This document shows, piece after piece, positions 47,226 through 55,166 of a stretch of 64,000 nt of DNA. The notes below the pieces were generated by a model. The model worked only from the letters and a program-made list of their open reading frames with translations. It was not told the origin of the DNA and did not search any database. This DNA comes from CAWCGU01 sp963838095 (GTDB lineage: Bacteria; Actinomycetota; Thermoleophilia; Solirubrobacterales; 70-9), in NCBI GenBank assembly GCA_963838095.1, contig CAWIPO010000007.1, forward strand, positions 372,001-436,000, written 5' to 3'. The position numbers were made by a program, and so were the translations under genes. The stretch's first letter is position 1; each line of letters begins with the position of its first letter.

Positions 47226-47501
47226 CTAGGAGCGGCGGCGGCGGCGCCTGAGCGCCAGGTAGCCGCCGACTAGAAAGCCAGCGACGGCGGCGCCGGTGAC
47301 GATCTGGGTCTGGTGCTCGCGGATCTGGCGGCGCCAGTCGGTGAGCTCGCCGACCTTGGTCCGAAGCATCTCGACCGAACTGCCGAGCTCTTCCCGGGTG
47401 CGCTCGATATCCGCTCGGATCTCGAGCGGAGTGCGCCCTGGTGCTCCCGGGCCGGACGTGGGCAGCGGCGGCCTGGTCGGCTGAACCTCGCCCGCGGTCA
47501 A
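47226..47501 (-). CDS. DUF3618 family small membrane protein
   Basis: A 91-residue protein. The DUF3618 helix RTPLEIRADIERTREELGSS precedes VEMLRTKVGELTDWRRQIRE, then one membrane helix (IVTGAAVAGFLVGGYLAL) and a polybasic tail. In actinobacteria it regularly pairs with holin-X and DUF4235 genes. ATGA overlap with the preceding gene. Function unknown; membrane-stress roles are guessed for this trio. Confidence 0.8.
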   Translation of the reverse strand: MTAGEVQPTRPPLPTSGPGAPGRTPLEIRADIERTREELGSSVEMLRTKVGELTDWRRQIREHQTQIVTGAAVAGFLVGGYLALRRRRRRS

Positions 47502-47992
47502 TCCTTGCTCCCGCCTCCGCCCGGCGTCTTCTCACGTGCCCAGTCGGCAGCGCCCTCGACCTCGTCGAGGACGGGCGTGGGGCCACCACCGAAGGTCTCG
47601 CGTGCCAGCCTCGCCTCCTCGATCGCCATCTCCGGAATCGGCGGCGCTCCCTTCTGGAAGGAGCGGTAGGCGATCAGGCCCGCCACGCCCGCCATCAGGA
47701 GCCAGAAGAGCGCCTCGACCAGGAAGCCGAGCCAGACCTCGTCCTCGAAGAAGAGCTCGTTCAGCAGCCACGCCATGGCGTGCATGAGCATCGCCAGGAA
47801 CAGCAGCAGGAAGACCCCCGCGGCGATCCCGACCACCGAGCCCCGAACCAGCTGGTTGACCTTCTGGGAGACCTCCGCCTTGGCGAGCTCGATTTCCTCG
47901 CGAATCAGAAGCGTGGTCTTCTCGGAGACCTCGACGACCAGCTCGGCGACGCCGGGTTGCTGCTCCGAGTTGCGACCGTAGTCGTCAGGCAA
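47498..47992 (-). CDS. Actinobacterial holin-X family membrane protein
   Basis: A 164-residue membrane protein of the family often annotated as phage holin. The amphipathic start (LVVEVSEKTTLLIREEIELA; KAEVSQKVNQLVRG) is followed by two helices (VVGIAAGVFLLLFLAMLMHA; EALFWLLMAGVAGLIAYRSF). Despite the name there is no phage context: it is chromosomal next to DUF3618 and DUF4235. Its role is unknown, possibly membrane curvature or stress. Confidence 0.8.
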   Translation of the reverse strand: MPDDYGRNSEQQPGVAELVVEVSEKTTLLIREEIELAKAEVSQKVNQLVRGSVVGIAAGVFLLLFLAMLMHAMAWLLNELFFEDEVWLGFLVEALFWLLMAGVAGLIAYRSFQKGAPPIPEMAIEEARLARETFGGGPTPVLDEVEGAADWAREKTPGGGGSKD

Positions 47993-48022
47993 CGTGGGCT
48001 CCGTGCCGGGAAGGGTCCCGGA

Positions 48023-48157
48023 TCACTCCGGTGGCTCCTCGTTGAAGAGCCGCATCCAGATCGCCGCCGCGACGCGGTGCGCAACCAGGCTCGCGAGCGC
48101 GCCAATGCCGGCCACCAGGCCCGACCACATCAGTCTTCTGACGACTTCGTTGTCCAT
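48023..48157 (-). CDS. Small DUF4235-like membrane protein
   Basis: A 44-residue protein with one or two helices (VVRRLMWSGLVAGIGALASL; VAHRVAAAIWMRLFNEEPPE). It matches the short DUF4235-type partner that accompanies holin-X and DUF3618. ATG at 48157, four bases after the hydrolase stop, so it is in the same operon. Too short for firm assignment. Confidence 0.6.
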   Translation of the reverse strand: MDNEVVRRLMWSGLVAGIGALASLVAHRVAAAIWMRLFNEEPPE

Positions 48158-48161
48158 TTTC

Positions 48162-49439
48162 TCAGCCGCTTTTCGCTCCTGCAGATTGCTTTTGCCCGTC
48201 GGAGTGCTGGGAGTAAACATCATGGCCCGCTTGCCGGTAGCGCGCCCAGCGTTCGAGGAAGCCGCGATAGACGCGCCAGGTCCATTCGGGGTCGACGAGG
48301 TCGAAGGCACCGTGACCACCGCCGGGAACGATCCACACGCGGACGAGGTCGTTTCCTTTAGCACGCTCGGCGATCGCTTGCGCGTTCGAGACCGGGATCA
48401 GCCAATCGTCCTGTGCATGGATCACGAGCACCGGGACGCGGGCCTGGTGAATCTGCTTCGCGGCCGCCGCGCGCTCCCAGATCTCGTCCTCCGAGACGCC
48501 GTAGTAGGGCGCGGACAGCAGTCGCACGGGATCGGTGAAGCTCCGAACCTCCGCCGGCCAGCGGCGGTTGTTGACGCGCGAGTTCAGCATCGCCCGAAAG
48601 CCGAGGAAGGCCGGCGCGTCAGGCCTGCCCTGGAGTGATTTTCTCCCCATCCGCTCCGCAACCGCGCGGGGGTTGCCGGGCGGGCAGATCGCGAGGACGC
48701 CCCCGTCCAGCGCCTCCTCGGCCCCCTCGGGGTGGCTGGCCGCCAGCACCGACGAGCCCCCGAGAGAGATTCCGAGGGCGCCGACGCTGGTTGCGCCGAG
48801 CTGCTTCAGATAGAGCCCGCAGGCGATCAGGTCCTCCCCCTCCTTCCAGCCCACCGTCGTTGGCGCGTCGCTGGTCAGCTCGGTGAGGCCGAAGCTGCGC
48901 AGGTCGACCGCGGCGACGTTGAAGCCCCACTCGTAATAGGCGCGAACCGCGATCTTGCGGATGTAGTCGAAACGGCGAGAGGAGAAGACGCCGTGGGCGA
49001 GGACCAAGCCGGGGCGCGGGGTCTCGTGAAGAGCGATCGAGGCAGCGATCCTCTCTCCGTCGGCGCCTTCGAAGACGTGGTCGCTGAACTGACTCGGGTA
49101 GGCGTAGCCGAGCTCGACCGCCCGCCGCTGTTGGGCGAAGACGAACGAGGAGGCGTCGGCGAGCATCATCCGGATGTCCGCCCCGGGGTGGTGGCGGAGC
49201 TTGCAAGGGATCGCCTCGAGCTCCTCCATCAACGCGTCCATCGAGCGCTCGCCGGATGCGGGAACCGGCAGCGCCGGCGGCTCGCCGGTGCGCGCGAGAA
49301 ACCGCACCAGCGGCTCGCGCAGCCGCTGACCGAGCATCCAGAGCGGCGCCATCAGCGCACCGAGCGCGAGACCGAAGGCCTTCGCGAGCCCGTGCAGCAC
49401 ACGGTCCTGGCGCCTGCTGGCTGCGATCGACTCCCACAC
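48162..49439 (-). CDS. Alpha/beta hydrolase
   Basis: About 425 residues. The N-terminal 110 residues are helical (VLHGLAKAFGLALGALMAPL). The catalytic core shows LVLAHGVFSSRRFDYIRKIA (oxyanion region), nucleophile in ALGISLGGSSVLAA, Asp in VIHAQDDWLIPVS and His in VPGGGHGAFDLVD, giving the full triad. GTG at 49439, five bases after the TetR stop, was chosen over a longer in-frame region. Related to thioesterase- or esterase-like proteins; substrate unknown. Cotranscribed with the TetR repressor and Nit-like amidase. Confidence 0.82.
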   Translation of the reverse strand: MWESIAASRRQDRVLHGLAKAFGLALGALMAPLWMLGQRLREPLVRFLARTGEPPALPVPASGERSMDALMEELEAIPCKLRHHPGADIRMMLADASSFVFAQQRRAVELGYAYPSQFSDHVFEGADGERIAASIALHETPRPGLVLAHGVFSSRRFDYIRKIAVRAYYEWGFNVAAVDLRSFGLTELTSDAPTTVGWKEGEDLIACGLYLKQLGATSVGALGISLGGSSVLAASHPEGAEEALDGGVLAICPPGNPRAVAERMGRKSLQGRPDAPAFLGFRAMLNSRVNNRRWPAEVRSFTDPVRLLSAPYYGVSEDEIWERAAAAKQIHQARVPVLVIHAQDDWLIPVSNAQAIAERAKGNDLVRVWIVPGGGHGAFDLVDPEWTWRVYRGFLERWARYRQAGHDVYSQHSDGQKQSAGAKSG

Positions 49440-49444
49440 GGGGT

Positions 49445-50068
49445 CTAGGCCGCCCCGGCTGATCCCGGCCGGCTCTCGAGCCCGCCGCAGATGGTCTCCA
49501 CGACCATCTCCTTCGCGCGCTCGACGTCCTCTTCCGAGGCGGGGATCAACTCGAAGACCCAGCCGGTGAGCAGCTGCTCGATCGCGCCGTAGAACCACAT
49601 CGCCGCGAACTCCGGGGGGACGTCGTCGCGGAAAGCGCCGGCGCGCTGGCCGTCGGCGACGATCTTGGCGATCATCTCGTAGGCGCGGTTGATCTCGGCG
49701 AGGTGGGTGCGGGCGAAGGTGTTGGCGGCGCGGGTGACGTCGACGATGATCACCTTCATCAGGTCCGGCTCGTGCCGGTAGGAGTCGATGATGAAAGAGG
49801 CCACCCCGGCCAGCTTGTCGCGGGGCGTGGCGCCCTCGCGGCCGTCGACCTCCTCGGTCGCCGCCAGCAGCAGCGACCAGCGCTCGGTGAACAGCTCGTC
49901 CAGGACCTCGTCCTTGGACTTGAAGTAGTGATAGACGAGGCCGTATGCGACTCCCGCCTCGTCGGCGATGTCGGCGACGCGGCAGTTGTTGAAGCCCTGG
50001 CGGGCGAACACGTGGATCGCCGCGTCGAGGATCTGCCGGCGGCGATCGACTGGGGGTGCCTTGGCCAT
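49445..50068 (-). CDS. TetR family transcriptional regulator (acyl-responsive type likely)
   Basis: A 207-residue repressor. DNA-binding domain: ILDAAIHVFARQGFNNCRVA, then DIADEAGVAYGLVYHYFKSK, the standard TetR helix-turn-helix. The C-terminal ligand domain (VDVTRAANTFARTHLAEINR; EFAAMWFYGAIEQLLTGWVF) resembles FadR/AcrR types that bind acyl-CoA or hydrophobic ligands. ATG at 50068 is one base inside the Nit-gene stop (TGATG). It probably autoregulates the operon through the palindrome at 50906-50923. Confidence 0.88.
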   Translation of the reverse strand: MAKAPPVDRRRQILDAAIHVFARQGFNNCRVADIADEAGVAYGLVYHYFKSKDEVLDELFTERWSLLLAATEEVDGREGATPRDKLAGVASFIIDSYRHEPDLMKVIIVDVTRAANTFARTHLAEINRAYEMIAKIVADGQRAGAFRDDVPPEFAAMWFYGAIEQLLTGWVFELIPASEEDVERAKEMVVETICGGLESRPGSAGAA

Positions 50069-50907
50069 CAGACCGGCACCCCGTCGGGCCATCGATACGC
50101 CTGCGGGCGGCGATTCGCCAGCGACGGCAGGGAGGCGCGTATCTGCTGCTGGCGGCCGAGCTCGAGCTCGGCGATCACGAAGCACTCCTCGTCGGGAGCG
50201 ACTGCGAGCGCAATCCCCCACGGATCGACGATCATCGAGCGGCCGTAGGAGCGGAAGTGCGGGGAAGCGTCGCCGATCTGGTTGGCTGCGATGACAAAGA
50301 CCTGGTTCTCGATCGCCCGCGCCCGCAGCAGCACCTCCCAGTGGTCCTTTCCGGTCGTGAGCGTGAACGCTGAGGGGACAGACACGATCAATGCCCCGCC
50401 GACGGCGAGGATCCGGTAGAGCTCGGGAAAGCGGAGGTCGTAGCAGACGCTGAGGCCGATCGGGACGCTCTCGGACCCGATCGAGATCTCCGCGAGCACG
50501 GTCTCATCGCCGGGCTGCTCGTGCTCGGACTCGCGGTAGGCGACCCCGCCGACGTCGACGTCGAACATATGGATCTTGCGGTAGCTGGCGACGATCTCGC
50601 CGCGCGGGTCGATCAGCGCCGAGGTGTTGAACGCGCGCTCCTCGCCCTCGACGCGCTCGGGGAAGCTGCCGGCAACGAGATGGACGCCGAGCTCACGTGC
50701 CCACGAGCCGGCGGCGGCCATCGACGGGCCGTCGAGCGGCTCCGCCGCGGCCTCCAGCACCTCGGGGGCGCCCAGCGCGGTCCACTTCTCGGGCAGCACG
50801 ATCAGCTCGGCTCCCGCCGCCGCGGCGGCGCGGACCAGCCTCTCGGCCACCTCCAAGTTTCGATCCCGATCCTCCGTCGAGTTGAGCTGTACCGCGGCCG
50901 CCAACAT
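50068..50907 (-). CDS. Nitrilase-superfamily amidohydrolase (Nit1/Nit2-like)
   Basis: Carbon-nitrogen hydrolase with the triad Glu40 (VLPEKW), Lys111 (SYRKIHMFDVDV) and Cys155 (SVCYDLRFPE), closest to omega-amidase / deaminated-glutathione amidase (Nit2, Nit1). The C-terminal HFRSYGRSMIVDPWGIALAV also fits. I chose ATG at 50907. A TTG or ATG five codons upstream would also be possible, because the -10 box puts the transcript start at that point. It heads the operon, followed by its TetR repressor. Confidence 0.85.
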   Translation of the reverse strand: MLAAAVQLNSTEDRDRNLEVAERLVRAAAAAGAELIVLPEKWTALGAPEVLEAAAEPLDGPSMAAAGSWARELGVHLVAGSFPERVEGEERAFNTSALIDPRGEIVASYRKIHMFDVDVGGVAYRESEHEQPGDETVLAEISIGSESVPIGLSVCYDLRFPELYRILAVGGALIVSVPSAFTLTTGKDHWEVLLRARAIENQVFVIAANQIGDASPHFRSYGRSMIVDPWGIALAVAPDEECFVIAELELGRQQQIRASLPSLANRRPQAYRWPDGVPV

Positions 50908-50934
50908 TGACTGACCAGTCAATCAGGATTATAG
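50906..50934 (-). promoter_or_regulatory. Promoter and TetR-type operator of the Nit/TetR operon
   Basis: On the minus strand TATAAT (50934-50929) is an ideal -10 box. Five bases downstream begins a palindrome, ATTGACTG-GT-CAGTCAAT on this strand (50923-50906), covering the transcription start and first codons. The TetR gene is second in the operon, so autorepression is very likely. The transcript must be leaderless or nearly so: the predicted start is within 15 bases of the ATG. Confidence 0.8.
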
Positions 50935-50970
50935 GCGTCCCGTGGGCGTGGATCTGGGAGGTCTGTGGCG

Positions 50971-51414
50971 TCAGCCCGAGAGCATCCAGACGATCAGCGT
51001 CCCGAGAACCAGGACCGCCTCGCCGATGACGACGACGCCGAATGTTCCGGCCAGCGAGTCGCTGGAGAAGTCTCCCGCCGCTCCGACGATCGCCGCCAGC
51101 AGACCGACTGCGAGCGTCGCCGCCCCCCACAGCAGCAGGGCGCGCTCCCAGCGCTTCTCGCTGTCCTGACGGGAGCCGCGCATCAGCCGCTCGAGCACGA
51201 ACGGGGTCGCAAAGAGTGCCGCGAACAGCGCGATCGCGAAGACGATGATCCAGGGGTTGACGTCGTCAAAGCTCAGGTATGGCGGCCCGCTGACCGCGGC
51301 AAGCAGCAGCGCGACCACGGCTCCAGAGAGCCCGGCGACGAGAGCCAGCAGCGGGCGCCGGGCGGCGTCGCCCTCGGGACCGCCGATGCTGCGAGGAAAG
51401 CTCCCGCGCTCCAC
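50971..51414 (-). CDS. Hypothetical four-helix membrane protein
   Basis: About 147 residues with four membrane helices: LLALVAGLSGAVVALLLAAV; PWIIVFAIALFAALFATPFV; ALLLWGAATLAVGLLAAIVG; and FGVVVIGEAVLVLGTLIVWM. No known domain. GTG at 51414 was chosen to avoid the divergent lipoprotein; an ATG at 51465 would share CATG with its start. The gap to the Nit promoter is short. Confidence 0.6.
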   Translation of the reverse strand: MERGSFPRSIGGPEGDAARRPLLALVAGLSGAVVALLLAAVSGPPYLSFDDVNPWIIVFAIALFAALFATPFVLERLMRGSRQDSEKRWERALLLWGAATLAVGLLAAIVGAAGDFSSDSLAGTFGVVVIGEAVLVLGTLIVWMLSG

Positions 51415-51463
51415 AACGTCGATCGTAAGTGACGGGCGCTTCGCTCCCGCGTAGGTTTCTTGC

Positions 51464-51955
51464 ATGAAGATCGAAGCTGTGTGCCTGATCGGGGCGGCGC
51501 TGCTGGCGCTTGCGGCGGCGGGCTGCGAGAAGGACGAGCCCGAGCTGCCGATCGTGGCCGAGAGCACAACGACCACGGATTCCGATCCCGACGGCCCGCT
51601 GCTGGTCGGCTACACGCGCACCGGCGGCGTCGCCGGAATCAACGAGCAGCTTGGTGTTAACGAGGACGGAAACGCCACGCTGGAGCTCGGCCAGGGAGAC
51701 CAGCTCACCTCCAGCGCCTTCGAGCTGACGCCGTCCGAGCTGGACCGACTCACCCGGGCGCTCGACGATGCCGAGCTGAAGCCCGGCGCGGCCCCGGACA
51801 CCGGCTGCGCCGACTGCTTCGTGTACGAGATCGCCTACGCGGGCAGGTCATCGAGCTTCGATCAGACCCAGGTGCCGCCCGGCGCGCAACAACTGGTGGA
51901 CGTGCTCGAGCAGCTTGTGGAGGACAACATTCCGGCGCGGGCCGCCCCGGGCTAG
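51464..51955 (+). CDS. Hypothetical lipoprotein
   Basis: A 163-residue lipoprotein with signal MKIEAVCLIGAALLALAAAG and Cys following. The mature domain (LVGYTRTGGVAGINEQLGVN; NATLELGQG; LTPSELDRLTRALDDAELKP) is of a kind seen in actinobacterial lipoproteins of unknown function, where GGxAGxxxxLxVxxDG is conserved. A CADC pair sits near the C-terminus. The stop overlaps the convergent membrane-gene stop inside CTAG. Confidence 0.68.
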   Translation: MKIEAVCLIGAALLALAAAGCEKDEPELPIVAESTTTTDSDPDGPLLVGYTRTGGVAGINEQLGVNEDGNATLELGQGDQLTSSAFELTPSELDRLTRALDDAELKPGAAPDTGCADCFVYEIAYAGRSSSFDQTQVPPGAQQLVDVLEQLVEDNIPARAAPG

Positions 51956-54408
51956 TCGCGAATCGCTTCGATCCAGTCCCAGCGACGGCCGCACAGCTGC
52001 CCGGCCCTTTCGGGCGGCACTCTCACCAGCGCCTCCCCGGCCGGCGCCGCCAGCACCAGCGGGCCGACCGCCGGTGACGGGCCTCCGCTGCCGGGGGAAA
52101 GGCCTCCCTCCTCGTAGCTGAGCGTCAACTCGTGCTCGCCCGGTTCCAAGTCGGCCTCGCCGACGCCGATGTAGAGCCCGGCGTTGTTGAGCTGGTGGCG
52201 CACCGACCCCACGGGCTCGTCGTCGATCGACACCTCAACCTTGCCCTGGACGGAGCCCGCCAACCACACCCCGTGTTCGCCATCGGTGCGAACGTCGATC
52301 GGAAACGTGGCCGAGCCCGACTCACCGAGCACGAAGCCCCGGCTTCCGGCCCGCGGCCAATCGGGCGGCAATTCGGCCTCGCTCGGATCGGCGACGACGA
52401 CGTCCGGCGCCGGGGCGGCTACCAACTCCCCCGCCGGACCAGCCTCCTCGCCGAGCTCCCTCACGCTTGTGCATTGCGGCACTCCGCCGGGATCCAGCCC
52501 GTCCCCGAGCGGCAGGATCAAAACCGGGTCCGGGCGGCCCTCCACCTGCTGCCAGACCTCGTAGTGAGTGCCGCTGAAGACGCGTTCGTACGGGCTCGGG
52601 GGCCGGCTCTGCTCCGGCGAGCGGCGCAGTACCAGCGTTTCGTACACGAGCAGGTCGTCGAGGTCGATCCTGTCGGTGTCCGTCCATCCCCCCTTCTCCA
52701 CCGTGCGGCCGCTGCGCAGCGCGATCCGGCGTCGGCGCAGCTCGGACACACCCTCGGGATCGGCATCGCGAAGGAAGTGGCGGACGCCGTAGGGCAGATA
52801 CTCGGTCATCAGCGCCGGGCCCTCGCCGGCGATCAGGTCCCCGATCCGCTCCAGCTCCGCGAGCTGCTCACGGGGCGCGAGCCGGACCTCGTGATAGGCG
52901 AGCGCGTTAGACCACAGGACCGATGCACCGAGCGCCGCGAGCGCGATCGCGCCGGCGAATCCGACCGTTCGCGCCTGTCTGCCGATGCCGTCCCCCCTTC
53001 TACCGGCTTCGATCAGCGCTGCGGCACCCGCGAGCCCGATTGCGAGCACGGCGGGGGATGCGATCGCCGTCGCCTTCGCCGCCACCCACGGCGAGCCGAC
53101 GAGCGTGAACATGGCGAAGCCGAGCAGCGAACCCCCCAGCCACAGCAGCAACCCAATCGCCTTTCGGCGCCACGCGCACCATGCGCCGATCACGGCGACG
53201 CACAGGAGCGCTGCGATCAGCAGGTATGCGGCGAGCTCCGAATCGGGCGGGAGCCTGAAGTCACCCTCGAACCAGATGCCCGCGACCTGCAGCGGGTCGA
53301 GCACCTCGACCAGGTTGCCTTTGGCGCTGTCGTCGGTGAGCGGAGAGGAGGTTGGCGGGAGCAGACGGCCGCCGGCGAAGAGGGGGGCGCAAAAGACAGC
53401 AAGTAGGGCGAGGAAGGTGGCTGCGGTGCGAATGGCCGCTGTGCCTCGCTGACGAAGCAGCAGCACGAACGACGCACCGAGAGGAAGGAAGACCCAAACG
53501 GCTCCGCCGGGACTGAGCACACCGAGTAGCGCGGCGCTCGCGACGGCCGCTGGGAGCACCGTTGGGGACTTAAGGGGGCTATAGCGCCGGTAAGTCCCCA
53601 ACCGGCGATCCGCGGGGCCAACTCTCCCGCCTGAATCCCCCTCTCTCGGTGCTATCCCGTCGACCACCAACGCCGCGACCAGCGCCAACAGCATCGCGGC
53701 AGCAACCTCCTTCACTCCCCCCCACAACGCATACCCGAGCAGCAGCGCCGACTGGGCCGCAAGAAATGCCACCACCGCCCGCAGCCACGCACGCTCCAGC
53801 AACGGCTTCAGCAGCTGCCCGATCGACAGCGTCAGCAACGCGGCAAGCAGCGCCATGTACGGCTGGATCAGCCACGCGATGTCCTCACCGACCAGCGCCC
53901 CCCCGACGCCGAGGGGGATGAAGACCCCGATCGGGTAGCCATCCGCGAGGTTGAAGTCGAGCGTCGCCTCGTAGCTCGAGAGCGGCAATCCATCCAGGCT
54001 GCGCCCGTGCTCCATCACGCGATCGGTCAGCGCCAACCAAGTGGCGGTGTCGTCGAGCTTGATGAAGCCGGCGAAGCTCGCCTCGCCCGACAACACGATT
54101 GGTGCCGCGTACATGAGGTAGACGCCCAATGCAGCCGCGATCGGCCAGGGCTCCGCCGATGCCGTTCGCAGCCTCTCCCTACCCAGCCCAAACCCGATCA
54201 GGGCCGCAACGACGGCCACGGGCACCGTCGCCTCGGCGGTCGCGTCCAGCAACGTCGTGAACTGACCGAGCACGATGAGCGCGGCGATCCCGGTGCCGGC
54301 GACCAACGCGCCGGGCATCCGGCCGCCAGATATCCGGTCGACAAGCAGCCCGAGCCCACAGGCGAGCGCGAGCAGGAGCAGCGGGAAGAGCAGCCAGGAG
54401 ATCAGCAT
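51952..54408 (-). CDS. Large polytopic membrane protein, possible GT-C-type glycosyltransferase
   Basis: An 818-residue membrane protein. The first 500 residues have about 12 hydrophobic helices (LISWLLFPLLLLALACGLGL through GFAGAIALAALGASVLW), and a C-terminal extracytoplasmic half carries beta-sandwich-like repeats (EHGVWLAGSVQGKVEVSIDD; EPGEHELTLSYEEGG) that look like a carbohydrate-binding module. The fold is reminiscent of GT-C glycosyltransferases, and DDTATWLALTDRVMEHGRSL near residue 120 could be the catalytic loop. I cannot name a family. Likely acts in envelope polysaccharide or glycolipid assembly. Confidence 0.6.
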   Translation of the reverse strand: MLISWLLFPLLLLALACGLGLLVDRISGGRMPGALVAGTGIAALIVLGQFTTLLDATAEATVPVAVVAALIGFGLGRERLRTASAEPWPIAAALGVYLMYAAPIVLSGEASFAGFIKLDDTATWLALTDRVMEHGRSLDGLPLSSYEATLDFNLADGYPIGVFIPLGVGGALVGEDIAWLIQPYMALLAALLTLSIGQLLKPLLERAWLRAVVAFLAAQSALLLGYALWGGVKEVAAAMLLALVAALVVDGIAPREGDSGGRVGPADRRLGTYRRYSPLKSPTVLPAAVASAALLGVLSPGGAVWVFLPLGASFVLLLRQRGTAAIRTAATFLALLAVFCAPLFAGGRLLPPTSSPLTDDSAKGNLVEVLDPLQVAGIWFEGDFRLPPDSELAAYLLIAALLCVAVIGAWCAWRRKAIGLLLWLGGSLLGFAMFTLVGSPWVAAKATAIASPAVLAIGLAGAAALIEAGRRGDGIGRQARTVGFAGAIALAALGASVLWSNALAYHEVRLAPREQLAELERIGDLIAGEGPALMTEYLPYGVRHFLRDADPEGVSELRRRRIALRSGRTVEKGGWTDTDRIDLDDLLVYETLVLRRSPEQSRPPSPYERVFSGTHYEVWQQVEGRPDPVLILPLGDGLDPGGVPQCTSVRELGEEAGPAGELVAAPAPDVVVADPSEAELPPDWPRAGSRGFVLGESGSATFPIDVRTDGEHGVWLAGSVQGKVEVSIDDEPVGSVRHQLNNAGLYIGVGEADLEPGEHELTLSYEEGGLSPGSGGPSPAVGPLVLAAPAGEALVRVPPERAGQLCGRRWDWIEAIRD

Positions 54409-54447
54409 CGGATTCGGATCGAGGGCGCGGAGGCTACGAGGTGAAGG

Positions 54448-55164
54448 TCAGCCAGCCAGGCGACTCTCGCGCAGGCGCTCGAGCTCCGCGACCAGCGCCT
54501 TCGTGCGCAGCGCCGAGAGCAGCTCGTTGAGCGGGCCGGTCCCCGCCTCGATCAGCTCGACCACGCGGTCAGGCTCCATTCCGGTCAGGCGCTCGGTCAG
54601 CAGCCGCACCTCCTCGGCCGCAAGCGTCTCCATCGCCTGCTTGTAGCGCAGGGTGTCGTAGACGGTGAAGCCGATCGATTCGTCGTAGCCGCCGGCGCGG
54701 AAGCGGCTCATCGCCTCGACGATCTGGATGTCCGACGGCGAATAGCCCTCTTCGGTCGGCGTCAGGACTCCGAGCTCTTCCAGCCTTGCCAGCACCTCAC
54801 GCGGGACCTCGTAGCGGGCCTCGATCTCGTCGACCGGAACGCGTTCGCGTTCGCCGGCTGCCGCGCGCTCGAGAATCCTGTCCTCCAGCTCGACCAGGTC
54901 GCGCAGGCGCTCGGGGTCGCCGTTGCCGGAGTCAAGCAGCTCGCGGATCACCTTCAGCGGCAGAAAGCGCTCCTCCTGGAGCTGCTTGATCAGCTTGATC
55001 CGCCCCGCGAACTCGGGCGGGTAGTAGGCCATATTGCGGCTCGTCTTCACCGGCTCCGGGAGCAGGCCCTCACGTAGGTAGTGGCGCACCGTGGCGACCG
55101 GCACGTCGGCGGCTTCGGCGAGCTCCGAGATCTTCAGCAGCGCGGTGTCGGGCTGTGCCGCCAC
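54448..55164 (-). CDS. MerR family transcriptional regulator
   Basis: A 238-residue regulator. The helix-turn-helix reads LLKISELAEAADVPVATVRH, then YLREGLLPEPVKTSRNMAYY (MerR signature), followed by a dimer helix FAGRIKLIKQLQEERFLPLK. The long C-terminal part (about 160 residues) is helical with no metal-binding Cys, so it probably senses an organic ligand. GTG start, three bases after the CoA-transferase stop. It ends the minus-strand acyl-CoA operon and may control it. Confidence 0.85.
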   Translation of the reverse strand: MAAQPDTALLKISELAEAADVPVATVRHYLREGLLPEPVKTSRNMAYYPPEFAGRIKLIKQLQEERFLPLKVIRELLDSGNGDPERLRDLVELEDRILERAAAGERERVPVDEIEARYEVPREVLARLEELGVLTPTEEGYSPSDIQIVEAMSRFRAGGYDESIGFTVYDTLRYKQAMETLAAEEVRLLTERLTGMEPDRVVELIEAGTGPLNELLSALRTKALVAELERLRESRLAG

Positions 55165-55166
55165 GT

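Noticed and set aside
47498..47992. Prophage lysis gene (holin)
   Set aside because: The holin-X name is historical; no phage genes nearby, and the chromosomal trio context explains it.
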